Below, piece by piece: positions 1 through 7,058 of a stretch of 24,264 bases of DNA. The position numbers and the translations under genes are program-made. Source of the stretch: PCC-7336 sp039817825 (lineage in GTDB: Bacteria; Cyanobacteriota; Cyanobacteriia; Thermostichales; PCC-7336). The stretch lies in NCBI GenBank assembly GCA_039817825.1, contig JBCBVA010000055.1:1-24264 (forward strand). Direction: 5' to 3'. Position 1 is the stretch's first letter; the number at the start of each line of letters is the position of its first letter. The notes beneath the pieces were generated by a model, which saw only the letters and a list, made by a program, of their open reading frames with translations, was not told the DNA's origin and ran no database searches.

Positions 1-221
1 GTGAAATCGCCAGCGTTCTCTGGCAAACCTGTAAATTCGGAGACTTCTTCTCTTTCGAAGAGTAGCTTTGCCTGCGAGCGATACTCTGGAGCTTGCAGGG
101 AGCCCCAAATGGCAGCGACAGCCACGGGAACCGCAAAGATACTCAAGGTTGGCAACCAACGCACCCTGCGGGCGGAAGAACCTGAGTTGTCCGAGTAGAG
201 ATCTATCCGTTGGCTGGTCAT
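1..221 (-). CDS. Polysaccharide chain-length/co-polymerase protein (Wzz/Wzc-GumC type), N-terminal fragment
   Basis: Partial gene; only the first 73 codons lie in the window and it runs off the left edge. The ATG at 221 is the first possible start after an in-frame TGA upstream; I see no good Shine-Dalgarno sequence. The protein begins with a short polar tail, then a hydrophobic segment at about residues 24-46 (WLPTLSIFAVPVAVAAIW), then PEYRSQAKLLFER. A cytoplasmic tail, one membrane helix and a 'Y-x-S/A-x-AKLLFE' strand is the usual start of Wzz-domain proteins, which set polymer length during exopolysaccharide or capsule export at the inner membrane. Whether a C-terminal tyrosine kinase domain follows cannot be seen. 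Its orientation matches the glycan gene cluster at 2214-12459, but 2 kb and a plus-strand gene separate them. Family call is fairly firm, subtype is not. Confidence 0.62.
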   Translation of the reverse strand, partial: MTSQRIDLYSDNSGSSARRVRWLPTLSIFAVPVAVAAIWGSLQAPEYRSQAKLLFEREEVSEFTGLPENAGDF

Positions 222-239
222 AGGATCTATCTGTTGGCT
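200..239. repeat. Direct repeat, 16-bp units spaced 24 bp, at the Wzz-like gene start
   Basis: GATCTATCCGTTGGCT (200-215) recurs with one mismatch at 224-239. The 24-bp spacing equals eight codons and the start codon lies between the copies, so codons 2-7 (TSQRID) mirror the untranslated triplets just before the ATG. Confidence 0.75.
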
Positions 240-695
240 TACGTTTTTATTTTCATATCCTTCATATCATAACTGTTAGAGGATACATACCAAGAAGGTT
301 TAGATAGGTCAAATTGAACAGTAAAGCTGTTTAATCAAGCGCATTTTATTGATGGTGCCAGTACTGTTTTATTGCCTAATACAGCTACAAAACTGCCTCA
401 AAGTTCATTTACTTGAATTCGTTCTTTGGGGGCGTCTAATGTTTCCCCCCGGTAACACTATGCTGTTAAGAACTTCCGTACAGCAACAACTTCTCTGCAT
501 GCCGATATATGCAGGCTGATATCGGCGGGCGAATCTTGGCTCAGTATCTCGGCCAGGTTCCCTTATTCATCTCGACCTGACAGCTTCGACCGCAGGGTGT
601 TGGCAATAGAGTTGGCTGGTATACCGCTGATGACTATGTCGAGGCGATGAGCTGGTCTAGGGAAGTGCGAGGCAATTGCGATCGCTGCGATCGCT

Positions 696-785
696 TCTAG
701 AATTCTGGTGTCTAGAATTTAGGTGTCTGGAGTTCGAGTGTCTGACCTTTACCCTTTCAGAATTCAAGCTTGCAGAATTCGCAGA
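696..785. repeat. Degenerate tandem repeat, 15-bp period, six units
   Basis: Successive 15-base blocks begin at 696, 711, 726, 741, 756 and 771. The first two are TCTAGAATTCTGGTG and TCTAGAATTTAGGTG, the third TCTGGAGTTCGAGTG; the last three are more diverged but keep a central GAATTC-like core (CAGAATTC twice). It lies in non-coding DNA. Confidence 0.65.
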
Positions 786-970
786 CATGCCCTTCAATCT
801 GTTTGCCACTATCTAGCTTTTTTGCGTCAGATTTCGAGCGATGTTTAATATATTCACGACAATACGGACTCATGTTGAAGCGGGCTCATGGCGAAGATTG
901 GCGATTGCGGTATGGCGGTGAGAAGGGGAGCAGGCCGCACACCGTCATGAATCTGCTCGCAGGCGAGTAT

Positions 971-1018
971 TTTGGGAAACGAGATTTCTTTGGAAAATGG
1001 CGTTTCTTCGGAAAAGAC
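971..1018. repeat. Tandem repeat, 18-bp period, two and two-thirds units
   Basis: Units TTTGGGAAACGAGATTTC (971-988), TTTGGAAAATGGCGTTTC (989-1006) and the partial TTCGGAAAAGAC (1007-1018). In one frame this reads as FGKRDF-FGKWRF-FGKD followed by a stop. Confidence 0.65.
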
Positions 1019-1237
1019 TGAGGCTGTGTCCACCGGCAGGAGCTAAAACTACAATCGTCCAAGCACGATCGGTGAGGGTCGCCGCTGCAATGGGCGACGG
1101 ATCGTATAATCACCGGGACGCCTCAGCGATGTTGACGCGATGTTGGCCTGCTTGTGCGTGCAGATGATATTGTGCTCGAGCCGTTTATGTTGCTTGTGCT
1201 TGTCTATCGCATTGGCATTCAACGAACGTTGGGACAC

Positions 1238-1260
1238 CTCTCGCCCGTTGGAGGCGAGAG
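1238..1260 (+). promoter_or_regulatory. GC-rich hairpin in the HAD gene leader
   Basis: CTCTCGCC (1238-1245) and GGCGAGAG (1253-1260) form a perfect 8-bp stem with a 7-base loop, 47 bases before the HAD start codon. No T-run follows on either strand, so it is not a standard terminator. It could affect transcript stability or translation, or be a protein-binding palindrome. Confidence 0.45.
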
Positions 1261-1307
1261 CGCTGGCTGCTGTACTGTCTGTCTCACTCCTTAGGTGACC
1301 GAGATTT

Positions 1308-2144
1308 ATGCGAGTGGTGTTTACTAACGTAGATGGCAGCTTTTGGGATGCTGGCGGATTAGGGATCGGAGCCGCCAGCCCGGCGCTGGCGGCGATGGAA
1401 CGGCGAAACATTCCGTTGGTGTTTGTCAGCCGCCGCACGCGGGCAGAGATTCTCGCATTACAGGCTCGTTTGGAGCTGAGCCATCCTGCCGCGTATGAAA
1501 ACGGTGCCGCCGTCTTCGTTCCTGCTGGCTACTTTCCCGCCAGCATTTTGGATGAGGGCTGGGAAGAGCACGGCAATCTGCTCGTGCGCGGACTCGGTCT
1601 GCCTTACAGCCACTTGCGTCAAGTCATGCAGGATGTCCGAGTCGAGCTGGATGCCGATATGGTTGGGTTCGGGGATTGGTCGGAAGGAGAGCTGGCGTTG
1701 GCGCTAGGACTGTCGCAGGAGAAGGCACGGTTGGCCCACCAGCGAGAGTACAGCGAGATCTTTACATATGCCGGGCAGTCACAGGATTTGGAGCAAGCCA
1801 TTGCTCGCCACCACCTACAGGTCTCGAAATTGCAGTCGTCTAGTTTGCAAGGCCAGTGGTATCTGACTGGCAATGCTGACAAGATCGCCGCGATGCAACT
1901 TCTGCTGGATTGCTATGTCAATCACGTTGGTCAGGTGGAGTCTCTAGGGATTGGAACGGAAGACAGCGATGCGGGTTGGCTGCACTCAATGCAACGGGTT
2001 GTGGTGTTATCCGGAGCAGTATCGGACGATGCCTGGTGGGAAGAGTGTCCGCAGTCATGGGAGCGATCGCAGCTACCCGGTGCTGAAGGCTGGAACGAAG
2101 CCGTGTTGAATTGGTTAGATTCCACCGATACTGCAGAGGAATGA
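1308..2144 (+). CDS. HAD-superfamily protein, mannosyl-3-phosphoglycerate phosphatase-like, probably catalytically dead
   Basis: A 278-residue protein of the Cof/MPGP branch (HAD-IIB) of the HAD fold. Active members remove phosphate from mannosyl- or glucosyl-3-phosphoglycerate to give a compatible solute. Family traits seen: a motif I region FTNVDGS (5-11), motif II VFVS (38-41), ENGAAVFVP (64-72), the cap sequence GLSQEKARLAHQREYSEIF (residues 134-152), and LTGNADK with the motif III lysine at 192. The key oddity is motif I: the nucleophilic aspartate of DxD is asparagine (N7, codon AAC), with only D9 kept. Motif IV, normally GDxxND, is GTEDSD (216-221), losing another metal-binding aspartate. 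The fold looks intact but phosphatase activity is unlikely, which suggests a binding or regulatory role. It is convergent with the histidine phosphatase, 69 bases away. The ribosome binding site is weak. Family call good; function unknown. Confidence 0.8.
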   Translation: MRVVFTNVDGSFWDAGGLGIGAASPALAAMERRNIPLVFVSRRTRAEILALQARLELSHPAAYENGAAVFVPAGYFPASILDEGWEEHGNLLVRGLGLPYSHLRQVMQDVRVELDADMVGFGDWSEGELALALGLSQEKARLAHQREYSEIFTYAGQSQDLEQAIARHHLQVSKLQSSSLQGQWYLTGNADKIAAMQLLLDCYVNHVGQVESLGIGTEDSDAGWLHSMQRVVVLSGAVSDDAWWEECPQSWERSQLPGAEGWNEAVLNWLDSTDTAEE

Positions 2145-2213
2145 GCCGCCAAAAAATTGTGCGATCTCCACTCGCAAACGCTGATACTGGTTACACTTCT
2201 CGCTAGTCATGAG

Positions 2214-3533
2214 TCAGCACCAGACCGTATCGTCTACGCGCGACGACCGATGTGTGGGAGGAATAAAATTTAGTGCTTGCACAATAGCGGGATGGCCGTG
2301 GCTGGGGACATGTAGGATTGTCGCTGTATTGGGGGTGAAACCGGAAGCACTTAGTGGACTCTGTGACGGCAATTTCAGACTACTGTCCAACCATGTGGCG
2401 AGATGAATAGGCGTTGCAACGAAGGCTACAGTCGCAAGCCCACCGGCAGCAATCTTGTCCAAAGCTATTCCATCTGGAGAAATGGCCCGATGTATTCGGT
2501 CGCACCAGTCTTCCTGCCTATTACAGATGACGGGGGCTAAGTGGGGACATACGTGCCGAGCGAGCTGCCGCGACGCAGGGTGGGAATCGATCCAACAGTA
2601 CTGGATGGGTAGATCGTTAAGCCAGGTTTGCAGGGGATCCAGGCGATCGCTGTGGGACGGGATCGCAATGATTCTCAAGCCGGTTTTGCCATGTTTAAGT
2701 TTGGGCAATGCTTCTGCTAAATGGCCGGTCTGATTGATGCCTTGTAGCCACCCCAACAGAGTGTCTTGTTTCCAGATGACATCCACAATACTGATGCCGC
2801 AGTTAGACTGCTGTAGTTGGTGGTAGTGCTGCGGGAGAAGACCGATTGCGGTAGATATCGCGGCCCGAATGCTGCCACCATGAGCAACGGCCAGCAGCAG
2901 TTCTCCACAGTGGTGGGAACGAACGTTGTGCCAAAAGTCGAATGCTTGCCGATACAGTTCCTGCAGGGGAAATAGCCTGCGAATGCGCTGGCTTGTTTGG
3001 GCTGGGGGCCAGGCGTTGCCATTGAGGGAAAACGACACGCTCTGCGGACTTGTTATCCATTTTTGGTAGAGTTTGGCTTGCTCGGATTTAACTGATGCAT
3101 AGGTTTTTCCTTCCCAGAGGGGAAGGTTGACCTCCACCAACTGGGAGCAGTTCGACAGGTTCAACTCGCGTGCCATTTCCATGTCGATTGCCTGTGCCGT
3201 TTGTCTGGCTCTTTGGAGGGGACTGGTATAGAAGGCATTGAACGGAACGCCTCGCAGAGCTTGACCCGTCTGGTGAGCTGTATCCCATCCTTGCTGAGTG
3301 AGTACAGATTGGTCGCTACGGCCCTGGAAACGTTGCTGGTCGTTATAGGTGCTGCGCCCATGGCGTACGAAAACGACTCGGGTGGTATTGGCGGGGCGAC
3401 GCTCGAGCCAGCGATAATCCACCCACGATTGAGGCACCGTCTGGCTGGTGGCATCCGCCCATCCCAGAGACTGACTGGGGTCGTTATGAGTTTGGTGAGA
3501 TTGACTGTTACCATTGCCCTTAACCCATTGCAT
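2214..3533 (-). CDS. Histidine phosphatase (phosphoglycerate mutase-like) with an extra C-terminal domain
   Basis: A 439-residue protein. The start at 3533 is chosen because GGGAGG sits six bases ahead of the ATG; it overlaps the ABC transporter stop by 14 bases, suggesting translational coupling. A longer reading from 3623 would run deeper into the ABC gene. The first half is a complete histidine phosphatase domain: VRHGRSTYN with RHG at 57-59, SPLQRARQTA (104-113), an acid in LPLWEGKTY (137-145), and the second histidine in AVAHGG (215-220). All usual catalytic residues are present. The first 50 residues are polar and unconserved-looking. About 190 residues after the domain (from roughly 250 on) match nothing I recognise; they lack a second RHG motif. 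Substrate unknown: a phosphosugar or phospholipid linked to the glycan cluster is possible, but so is a general cyanobacterial phosphatase. Last gene of the minus-strand run. Confidence 0.82.
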   Translation of the reverse strand: MQWVKGNGNSQSHQTHNDPSQSLGWADATSQTVPQSWVDYRWLERRPANTTRVVFVRHGRSTYNDQQRFQGRSDQSVLTQQGWDTAHQTGQALRGVPFNAFYTSPLQRARQTAQAIDMEMARELNLSNCSQLVEVNLPLWEGKTYASVKSEQAKLYQKWITSPQSVSFSLNGNAWPPAQTSQRIRRLFPLQELYRQAFDFWHNVRSHHCGELLLAVAHGGSIRAAISTAIGLLPQHYHQLQQSNCGISIVDVIWKQDTLLGWLQGINQTGHLAEALPKLKHGKTGLRIIAIPSHSDRLDPLQTWLNDLPIQYCWIDSHPASRQLARHVCPHLAPVICNRQEDWCDRIHRAISPDGIALDKIAAGGLATVAFVATPIHLATWLDSSLKLPSQSPLSASGFTPNTATILHVPSHGHPAIVQALNFIPPTHRSSRVDDTVWC

Positions 3534-5376
3534 AACGAGCCTCCCGTCCGCTATTGGGATGATTGACATCGGGGTGTTGCAGGGCGCGGGCCTGCAGCGT
3601 GTAATGGCGAGCGTAGTGACCATCCGTTCTCATCAATTCCGTATGGGAACCGCGTTCGAGAATGCGACCGCTCTCGATGTACAGGATGCAATCAGCACCC
3701 ACTGATGTCGTGAGGTCGTGGGTGATAGTAAACGTCGTGCGACCTTGGGTGAGGCGAGCCAAGGCTTCGCTCACCGCTCTCTTACTGGCGTTGTCCAGGC
3801 CGGTGGTGGGCTCATCGAGAATGACGATGGGGGACCGGCGTATGGCTGCTCGAGCGATCGCAATGCGCTGTCGCTGTCCGCCGGAGAGGGTCGCTCCACC
3901 TTCTCCCAAAATCGTGTCGTAACCGTTGGGTAATGCCGCAATGAATTGGTGGGCATTGGCGATGTCTGCCGCAGTTTCCACGTCTGCTTGTGTCGCCCCC
4001 AAACATCCGTAAGCGATGTTGTCTCGAATGCTGACGCCAAACAGGATACTGTCTTGCAGGACAATTCCGATTTGTTGGCGCAATGAGTCGAGGGTGAATT
4101 GGCGAATATCGCGACCGTCAATCAGCACTCGCCCCGATTGAGGATCGTACAGGCGCAGTAACAAGCTGGTGAGAGTGGACTTTCCGCCCCCTGATGGCCC
4201 GACGAGTGCCACCGATTGCCCTGGTTGCACTGTAAAGCTCAGGGATTGCAGGGTTTGGAGGTGGGGTTCGTAGCTGAAGCTGACGCGATCGAAGCGGACG
4301 TGGCCTTGAAAGGTAGGAGCCGGGATGGAGGTGGGGCGATCGCTCACTTCAGGGGCAATGTCCAGTAGGTCGAGCACCCGTTCACCCGAAGCCGTTGCCT
4401 TCGAGATTTGGCCGGTGTATTTGGCCAACTGCCGCATGGGCTTGAAGGCAGTTTTGAGATAGCTGATGAAAACCAACAAATCGCCGGGAGTAATACTCCG
4501 ATCGATGACCAAAATGGCACCGCGCCAAAGCACTAGTGCTGTCGAGATGGCGACTAAGGTTTCCACCGTACGTTCCAGCCCTGCGGCCAGCTTCTGGGCT
4601 TTGGCCCCTTCCTTTAGGCTTTTGGAGTTTTGCTTGGAAAACGCGTTCTCCAGCATGTCGTGCAGTGACAGAGCCTGAACCACTTTGATGGCGCTAATGG
4701 ACTCTGCTGCCGTTGCTGCCATCGCCCCTTCTCTCTGGCGCTGCTTTTGAGCCACTTGGCGAATGCGTCCTGTCATGCGCACCGTCGTGAGGGCAAAGGC
4801 AGGGAAGATGCCGATCGCGATCAGCGCCAGCTCCCAGTTGAGCCACAGCATCACTCCCAACATGCCGATCAGTGTGAGGGAATTCACAATCAGTGGCAGC
4901 ATGGCGATGACGGTTACTTCCCGCAGCCGCTCGATATCTCCAGTAACACGGGTAATTAAGTCGCCGTTTTTGGCTTTGTTGTGGAAGGTCAGGGATAGTC
5001 GCTGTAAGTGACTGTAGAGATTGCCGCGTACGCGGGTCATGATTTTGGTGGCGGCCAGAGCCATCGCCACTCGGCTGGCATATCCGGCGGAAGCTCGCAG
5101 GGCGGAAATGGCAACGACAGCCAGAGCCAAAATGGACAGCAGCTGGAAATGATAGCGATGCTGCGATCCCGGGTTGGCTGCCAACTCATCGACCAACACG
5201 TTGTCGAAGATGTACTTGAGAGGCCAGGGTTCGAGCAGGCGGGCCACAATCTCGACGGATGTGGCGGCGGCAGCCATCGACAACAGTACCCATTGCTTGC
5301 GAATTTGGGGCCAAAAGTGCTGCAAAATGCGCCATAGGCTGGGCAGTACAGCTTTGAGGGATTTCTGTCGCTTCAT
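3520..5376 (-). CDS. ABC half-transporter, fused permease and ATPase (MsbA-like exporter)
   Basis: A 618-residue protein with six membrane helices in about residues 28-315 followed by an ATPase domain. Motifs: Walker A GPSGGGKST (393-401), Q-loop VLQDS (439-443), signature LSGGQRQR (497-504), Walker B IVILDEP (517-523), H-loop ITHD (H553). The family works as a homo- or heterodimer exporting lipids, glycolipids or peptides across the inner membrane. Only one half is encoded here, so a homodimer is the simplest reading. The ATG at 5376 overlaps the stop of a 22-codon leader ORF (ATGA); the ATG itself has only a poor ribosome binding site. The frame stays open to 5685, but that extension consists of translated 15-bp repeats and low-complexity sequence. 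Placement among glycosyltransferases and UDP-glucose dehydrogenase suggests it flips or exports a glycoconjugate; the cargo is inferred, not shown. Confidence 0.9.
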   Translation of the reverse strand: MKRQKSLKAVLPSLWRILQHFWPQIRKQWVLLSMAAAATSVEIVARLLEPWPLKYIFDNVLVDELAANPGSQHRYHFQLLSILALAVVAISALRASAGYASRVAMALAATKIMTRVRGNLYSHLQRLSLTFHNKAKNGDLITRVTGDIERLREVTVIAMLPLIVNSLTLIGMLGVMLWLNWELALIAIGIFPAFALTTVRMTGRIRQVAQKQRQREGAMAATAAESISAIKVVQALSLHDMLENAFSKQNSKSLKEGAKAQKLAAGLERTVETLVAISTALVLWRGAILVIDRSITPGDLLVFISYLKTAFKPMRQLAKYTGQISKATASGERVLDLLDIAPEVSDRPTSIPAPTFQGHVRFDRVSFSYEPHLQTLQSLSFTVQPGQSVALVGPSGGGKSTLTSLLLRLYDPQSGRVLIDGRDIRQFTLDSLRQQIGIVLQDSILFGVSIRDNIAYGCLGATQADVETAADIANAHQFIAALPNGYDTILGEGGATLSGGQRQRIAIARAAIRRSPIVILDEPTTGLDNASKRAVSEALARLTQGRTTFTITHDLTTSVGADCILYIESGRILERGSHTELMRTDGHYARHYTLQARALQHPDVNHPNSGREARYAMG

Positions 5377-5441
5377 TGGATTTCTTGTGGGCGCATTTCT
5401 TGCGAGTACATGCCTGACTGGCACGTTTCTTGTGGGCGCAT
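5373..5441 (-). CDS. Candidate 22-codon leader ORF coupled to the ABC transporter
   Basis: Starts at ATG 5441 behind AAGGAG with three bases between, and ends in TGA overlapping the transporter start (ATGA). The peptide is built of five-residue units MRPQE, TCQSG, MYSQE, MRPQE, then IQ, because it lies on a 15-bp tandem repeat. The transporter ATG has no clear ribosome binding site of its own, whereas this ORF has one, so ribosomes ending here could re-initiate on the transporter. The peptide may have no function itself. The Shine-Dalgarno spacing is shorter than ideal and the ORF is short enough to arise by chance. Confidence 0.42.
   Translation of the reverse strand: MRPQETCQSGMYSQEMRPQEIQ
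5381..5440. repeat. Tandem repeat, 15-bp period, four units, upstream of the ABC transporter
   Basis: Plus-strand units TTTCTTGTGGGCGCA (5381-5395), TTTCTTGCGAGTACA (5396-5410), TGCCTGACTGGCACG (5411-5425) and TTTCTTGTGGGCGCA (5426-5440). The first and last are identical. Confidence 0.75.
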
Positions 5442-5659
5442 GTTCTCCTTGGAGATCGGGCAGGGGCGAGCCACAGAATAGGGGGAGGAGACAGTTGCTT
5501 GGGAGCTGGCGACCCGATCTCTGACAAACGTGGAGAGAACTAGCGAGCGAGATCGTCTGCACTCTACAAGTCCCTCGTAAATTATTTGGAGAAATTGTTT
5601 GGAGATGGGCTCGGTTACCGAGCAGAAGAGACTGATACTCAGGCCAGTCTGCTGTCGGT

Positions 5660-6847
5660 TTAGCTCGCTTGCCGATCTCCTGCATCCTTATCTGTGACTA
5701 TGTCAGTCGCGATTGATGCCGTAGTGCGGTCTTCGGAAACCGCTATGACCTCTGGGGCGGTTGATGGGATGTGGGTCGAACGAGAGGCCGAACCTGAGGC
5801 AGCGGTCAACTGATAGTCACCGATAGTGCTGTAATAGCGATGGCTAATCCAGCGGTTGAGCCGTCGCTCCAGTGGAATTAAGGACTGTTCTAGCCAAGGA
5901 GTGGGCTTGCCGAAGGTGAATTTACGGACCAAAGGTTTCAAGAAGGCAAAATGACGGCGGTGTCCCAAACGCTGGTAGCGCTTTTTGAAATATTTACTCT
6001 TCTTGCCGAGATCCCACTTTTTGCGGAAGCGTTTTAAACTTTTCAACTCCCATTCGTCGCTCCACCTCAGCATGAAATACTCCAGATCGGAGGGGGTGAA
6101 TGTTAGCTCGTTAACGTACGTCACTACGGAAGTAGGTTCGCAGTAGATGGTGCCACCGGCATTGCTGACTGACATGCAGAAGTCAATATGCTCGCGGGTG
6201 CAGAGTAATTTCTCATCCAGCGGCCCCACTTGGTTGAAGATATCTCGACGAACCATCATGCAGTGGAATTCAGCAAACTCGCACTGACGACGCTCCAGTC
6301 GATCCTGCACATCAGCGACCGGACGGTTCACAAAGTAGTGTTTCTCGTGCACCCGTCGTTCGAATATATCTTCCTTGGTTTGCAACACAATGCGTGCTTC
6401 ACCACCCGCCAAGTGAATGGTTTGGTGGATGGGCTTGCCGATGCAGGTGAGGGGAGTGACGATCGTGGCTTGGGTGTCCTGGACACATTCCACCAGCCGA
6501 GTCAGCCAGTTAGGGGCCACTTCTACATCGTTGTCGATGAACACGACATAATCGGTGTCGACCGCCAGCAAGCCGAGATTGCGGGCTTGGTTGGGTGAGA
6601 GATAGTAATCGGTGCGAATCAGATGGAATTGGCGTTTTTGGGACTGGTCTTTCAAATAGCGATGGATACGGTTGGGAGAACCGCCATCCACATACACCAA
6701 CTTGAACGGATAGCTAGTGTTGTCGTAGATGCTGTCTAGCGAGGCTTGGGTGTGGCTGAACCGTTCTCTCGGGCTCACCAGGATCGTGACGGATGGGGTT
6801 GCACTCTGGGGGTGTTCGAGAGTGGGTACATGATTGCTGGAATTCAT
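5660..6847 (-). CDS. Family 2 glycosyltransferase
   Basis: A 395-residue GT-A fold enzyme. It opens with a Rossmann-like strand VTILVSPRERF (20-30), has NQARNLGL (86-93) and the metal- and sugar-nucleotide-binding IDNDVEV at 104-110 (DxD at 105-107), then a hydrophobic EFAEFHCMMVRRDIFNQVGPLDE region typical of the acceptor side of GT2 enzymes. No strong membrane helix is seen, so it is probably a soluble or peripheral enzyme adding one sugar from a nucleotide donor to a growing glycan. The C-terminal 120 residues are very basic (KKWDLGKKSKYFKKRYQRL), which would suit binding to the membrane surface. AAGGAGG lies four bases before the ATG, within the self-complementary CTCCTCAAGGAG. It is the fifth gene of the minus-strand cluster; 211 bases separate it from the GT4 gene, room for an internal promoter. 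Donor and acceptor unknown. Confidence 0.88.
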   Translation of the reverse strand: MNSSNHVPTLEHPQSATPSVTILVSPRERFSHTQASLDSIYDNTSYPFKLVYVDGGSPNRIHRYLKDQSQKRQFHLIRTDYYLSPNQARNLGLLAVDTDYVVFIDNDVEVAPNWLTRLVECVQDTQATIVTPLTCIGKPIHQTIHLAGGEARIVLQTKEDIFERRVHEKHYFVNRPVADVQDRLERRQCEFAEFHCMMVRRDIFNQVGPLDEKLLCTREHIDFCMSVSNAGGTIYCEPTSVVTYVNELTFTPSDLEYFMLRWSDEWELKSLKRFRKKWDLGKKSKYFKKRYQRLGHRRHFAFLKPLVRKFTFGKPTPWLEQSLIPLERRLNRWISHRYYSTIGDYQLTAASGSASRSTHIPSTAPEVIAVSEDRTTASIATDIVTDKDAGDRQAS

Positions 6848-7058
6848 AGTTCCTCCTTGAGGAGTGACGAACTTGAGGCGCGTCTAGAGCAGCGATCGCA
6901 TCACTGCGGACAGTTCAGCTACGACAATCCCGGTCTAAATCTAGAGTTGAGTGTCTTGACTGAAATGAACAGTGCCATAACGCGAGAAACGACGATGAAT
7001 TGGGAATATGAGAGTTCATAATGGGTGCGAATAGGTGCGCTCATATGGCAACAAGAAC

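Larger units (their letters stand above)
222..1307. other. Long non-coding stretch between the Wzz-like gene and the HAD gene
   Basis: I see no credible gene in these 1,086 bases. The part next to the Wzz-like gene (about 240-420) is AT-rich and probably carries its promoter, though no clear -35/-10 pair stands out. Around 675-694 there are two adjacent HIP1 octamers. Tandem repeats occur at 696-785 (15-bp period) and 971-1018 (18-bp period), and a strong hairpin at 1238-1260. An 83-codon plus-strand ORF at 770-1021 ends in the translated 18-bp repeat and has no ribosome binding site; I do not call it. Confidence 0.6.

Noticed and set aside
1..198. Open plus-strand frame at the left edge
   Set aside because: It is the antisense of the Wzz-like N-terminus, whose membrane segment and YRSQAKLLFER motif make the minus strand the real one.
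490..660. Possible decayed gene (frame giving a short plausible peptide interrupted by TGA)
   Set aside because: The two pieces flanking the stop resemble no family I know; too weak to call a pseudogene.
770..1021. 83-codon plus-strand ORF
   Set aside because: No ribosome binding site, no family resemblance, and its C-terminus is just the translated 18-bp tandem repeat.
3534..3623. Longer start for the histidine phosphatase
   Set aside because: The start at 3533 has a strong GGGAGG site at the right distance; the extension would only lengthen the overlap with the ABC gene.
5377..5685. 103-codon N-terminal extension of the ABC transporter
   Set aside because: The extra sequence is low-complexity, includes translated 15-bp repeats, overlaps the GT2 gene end and is not part of the ABC exporter fold.
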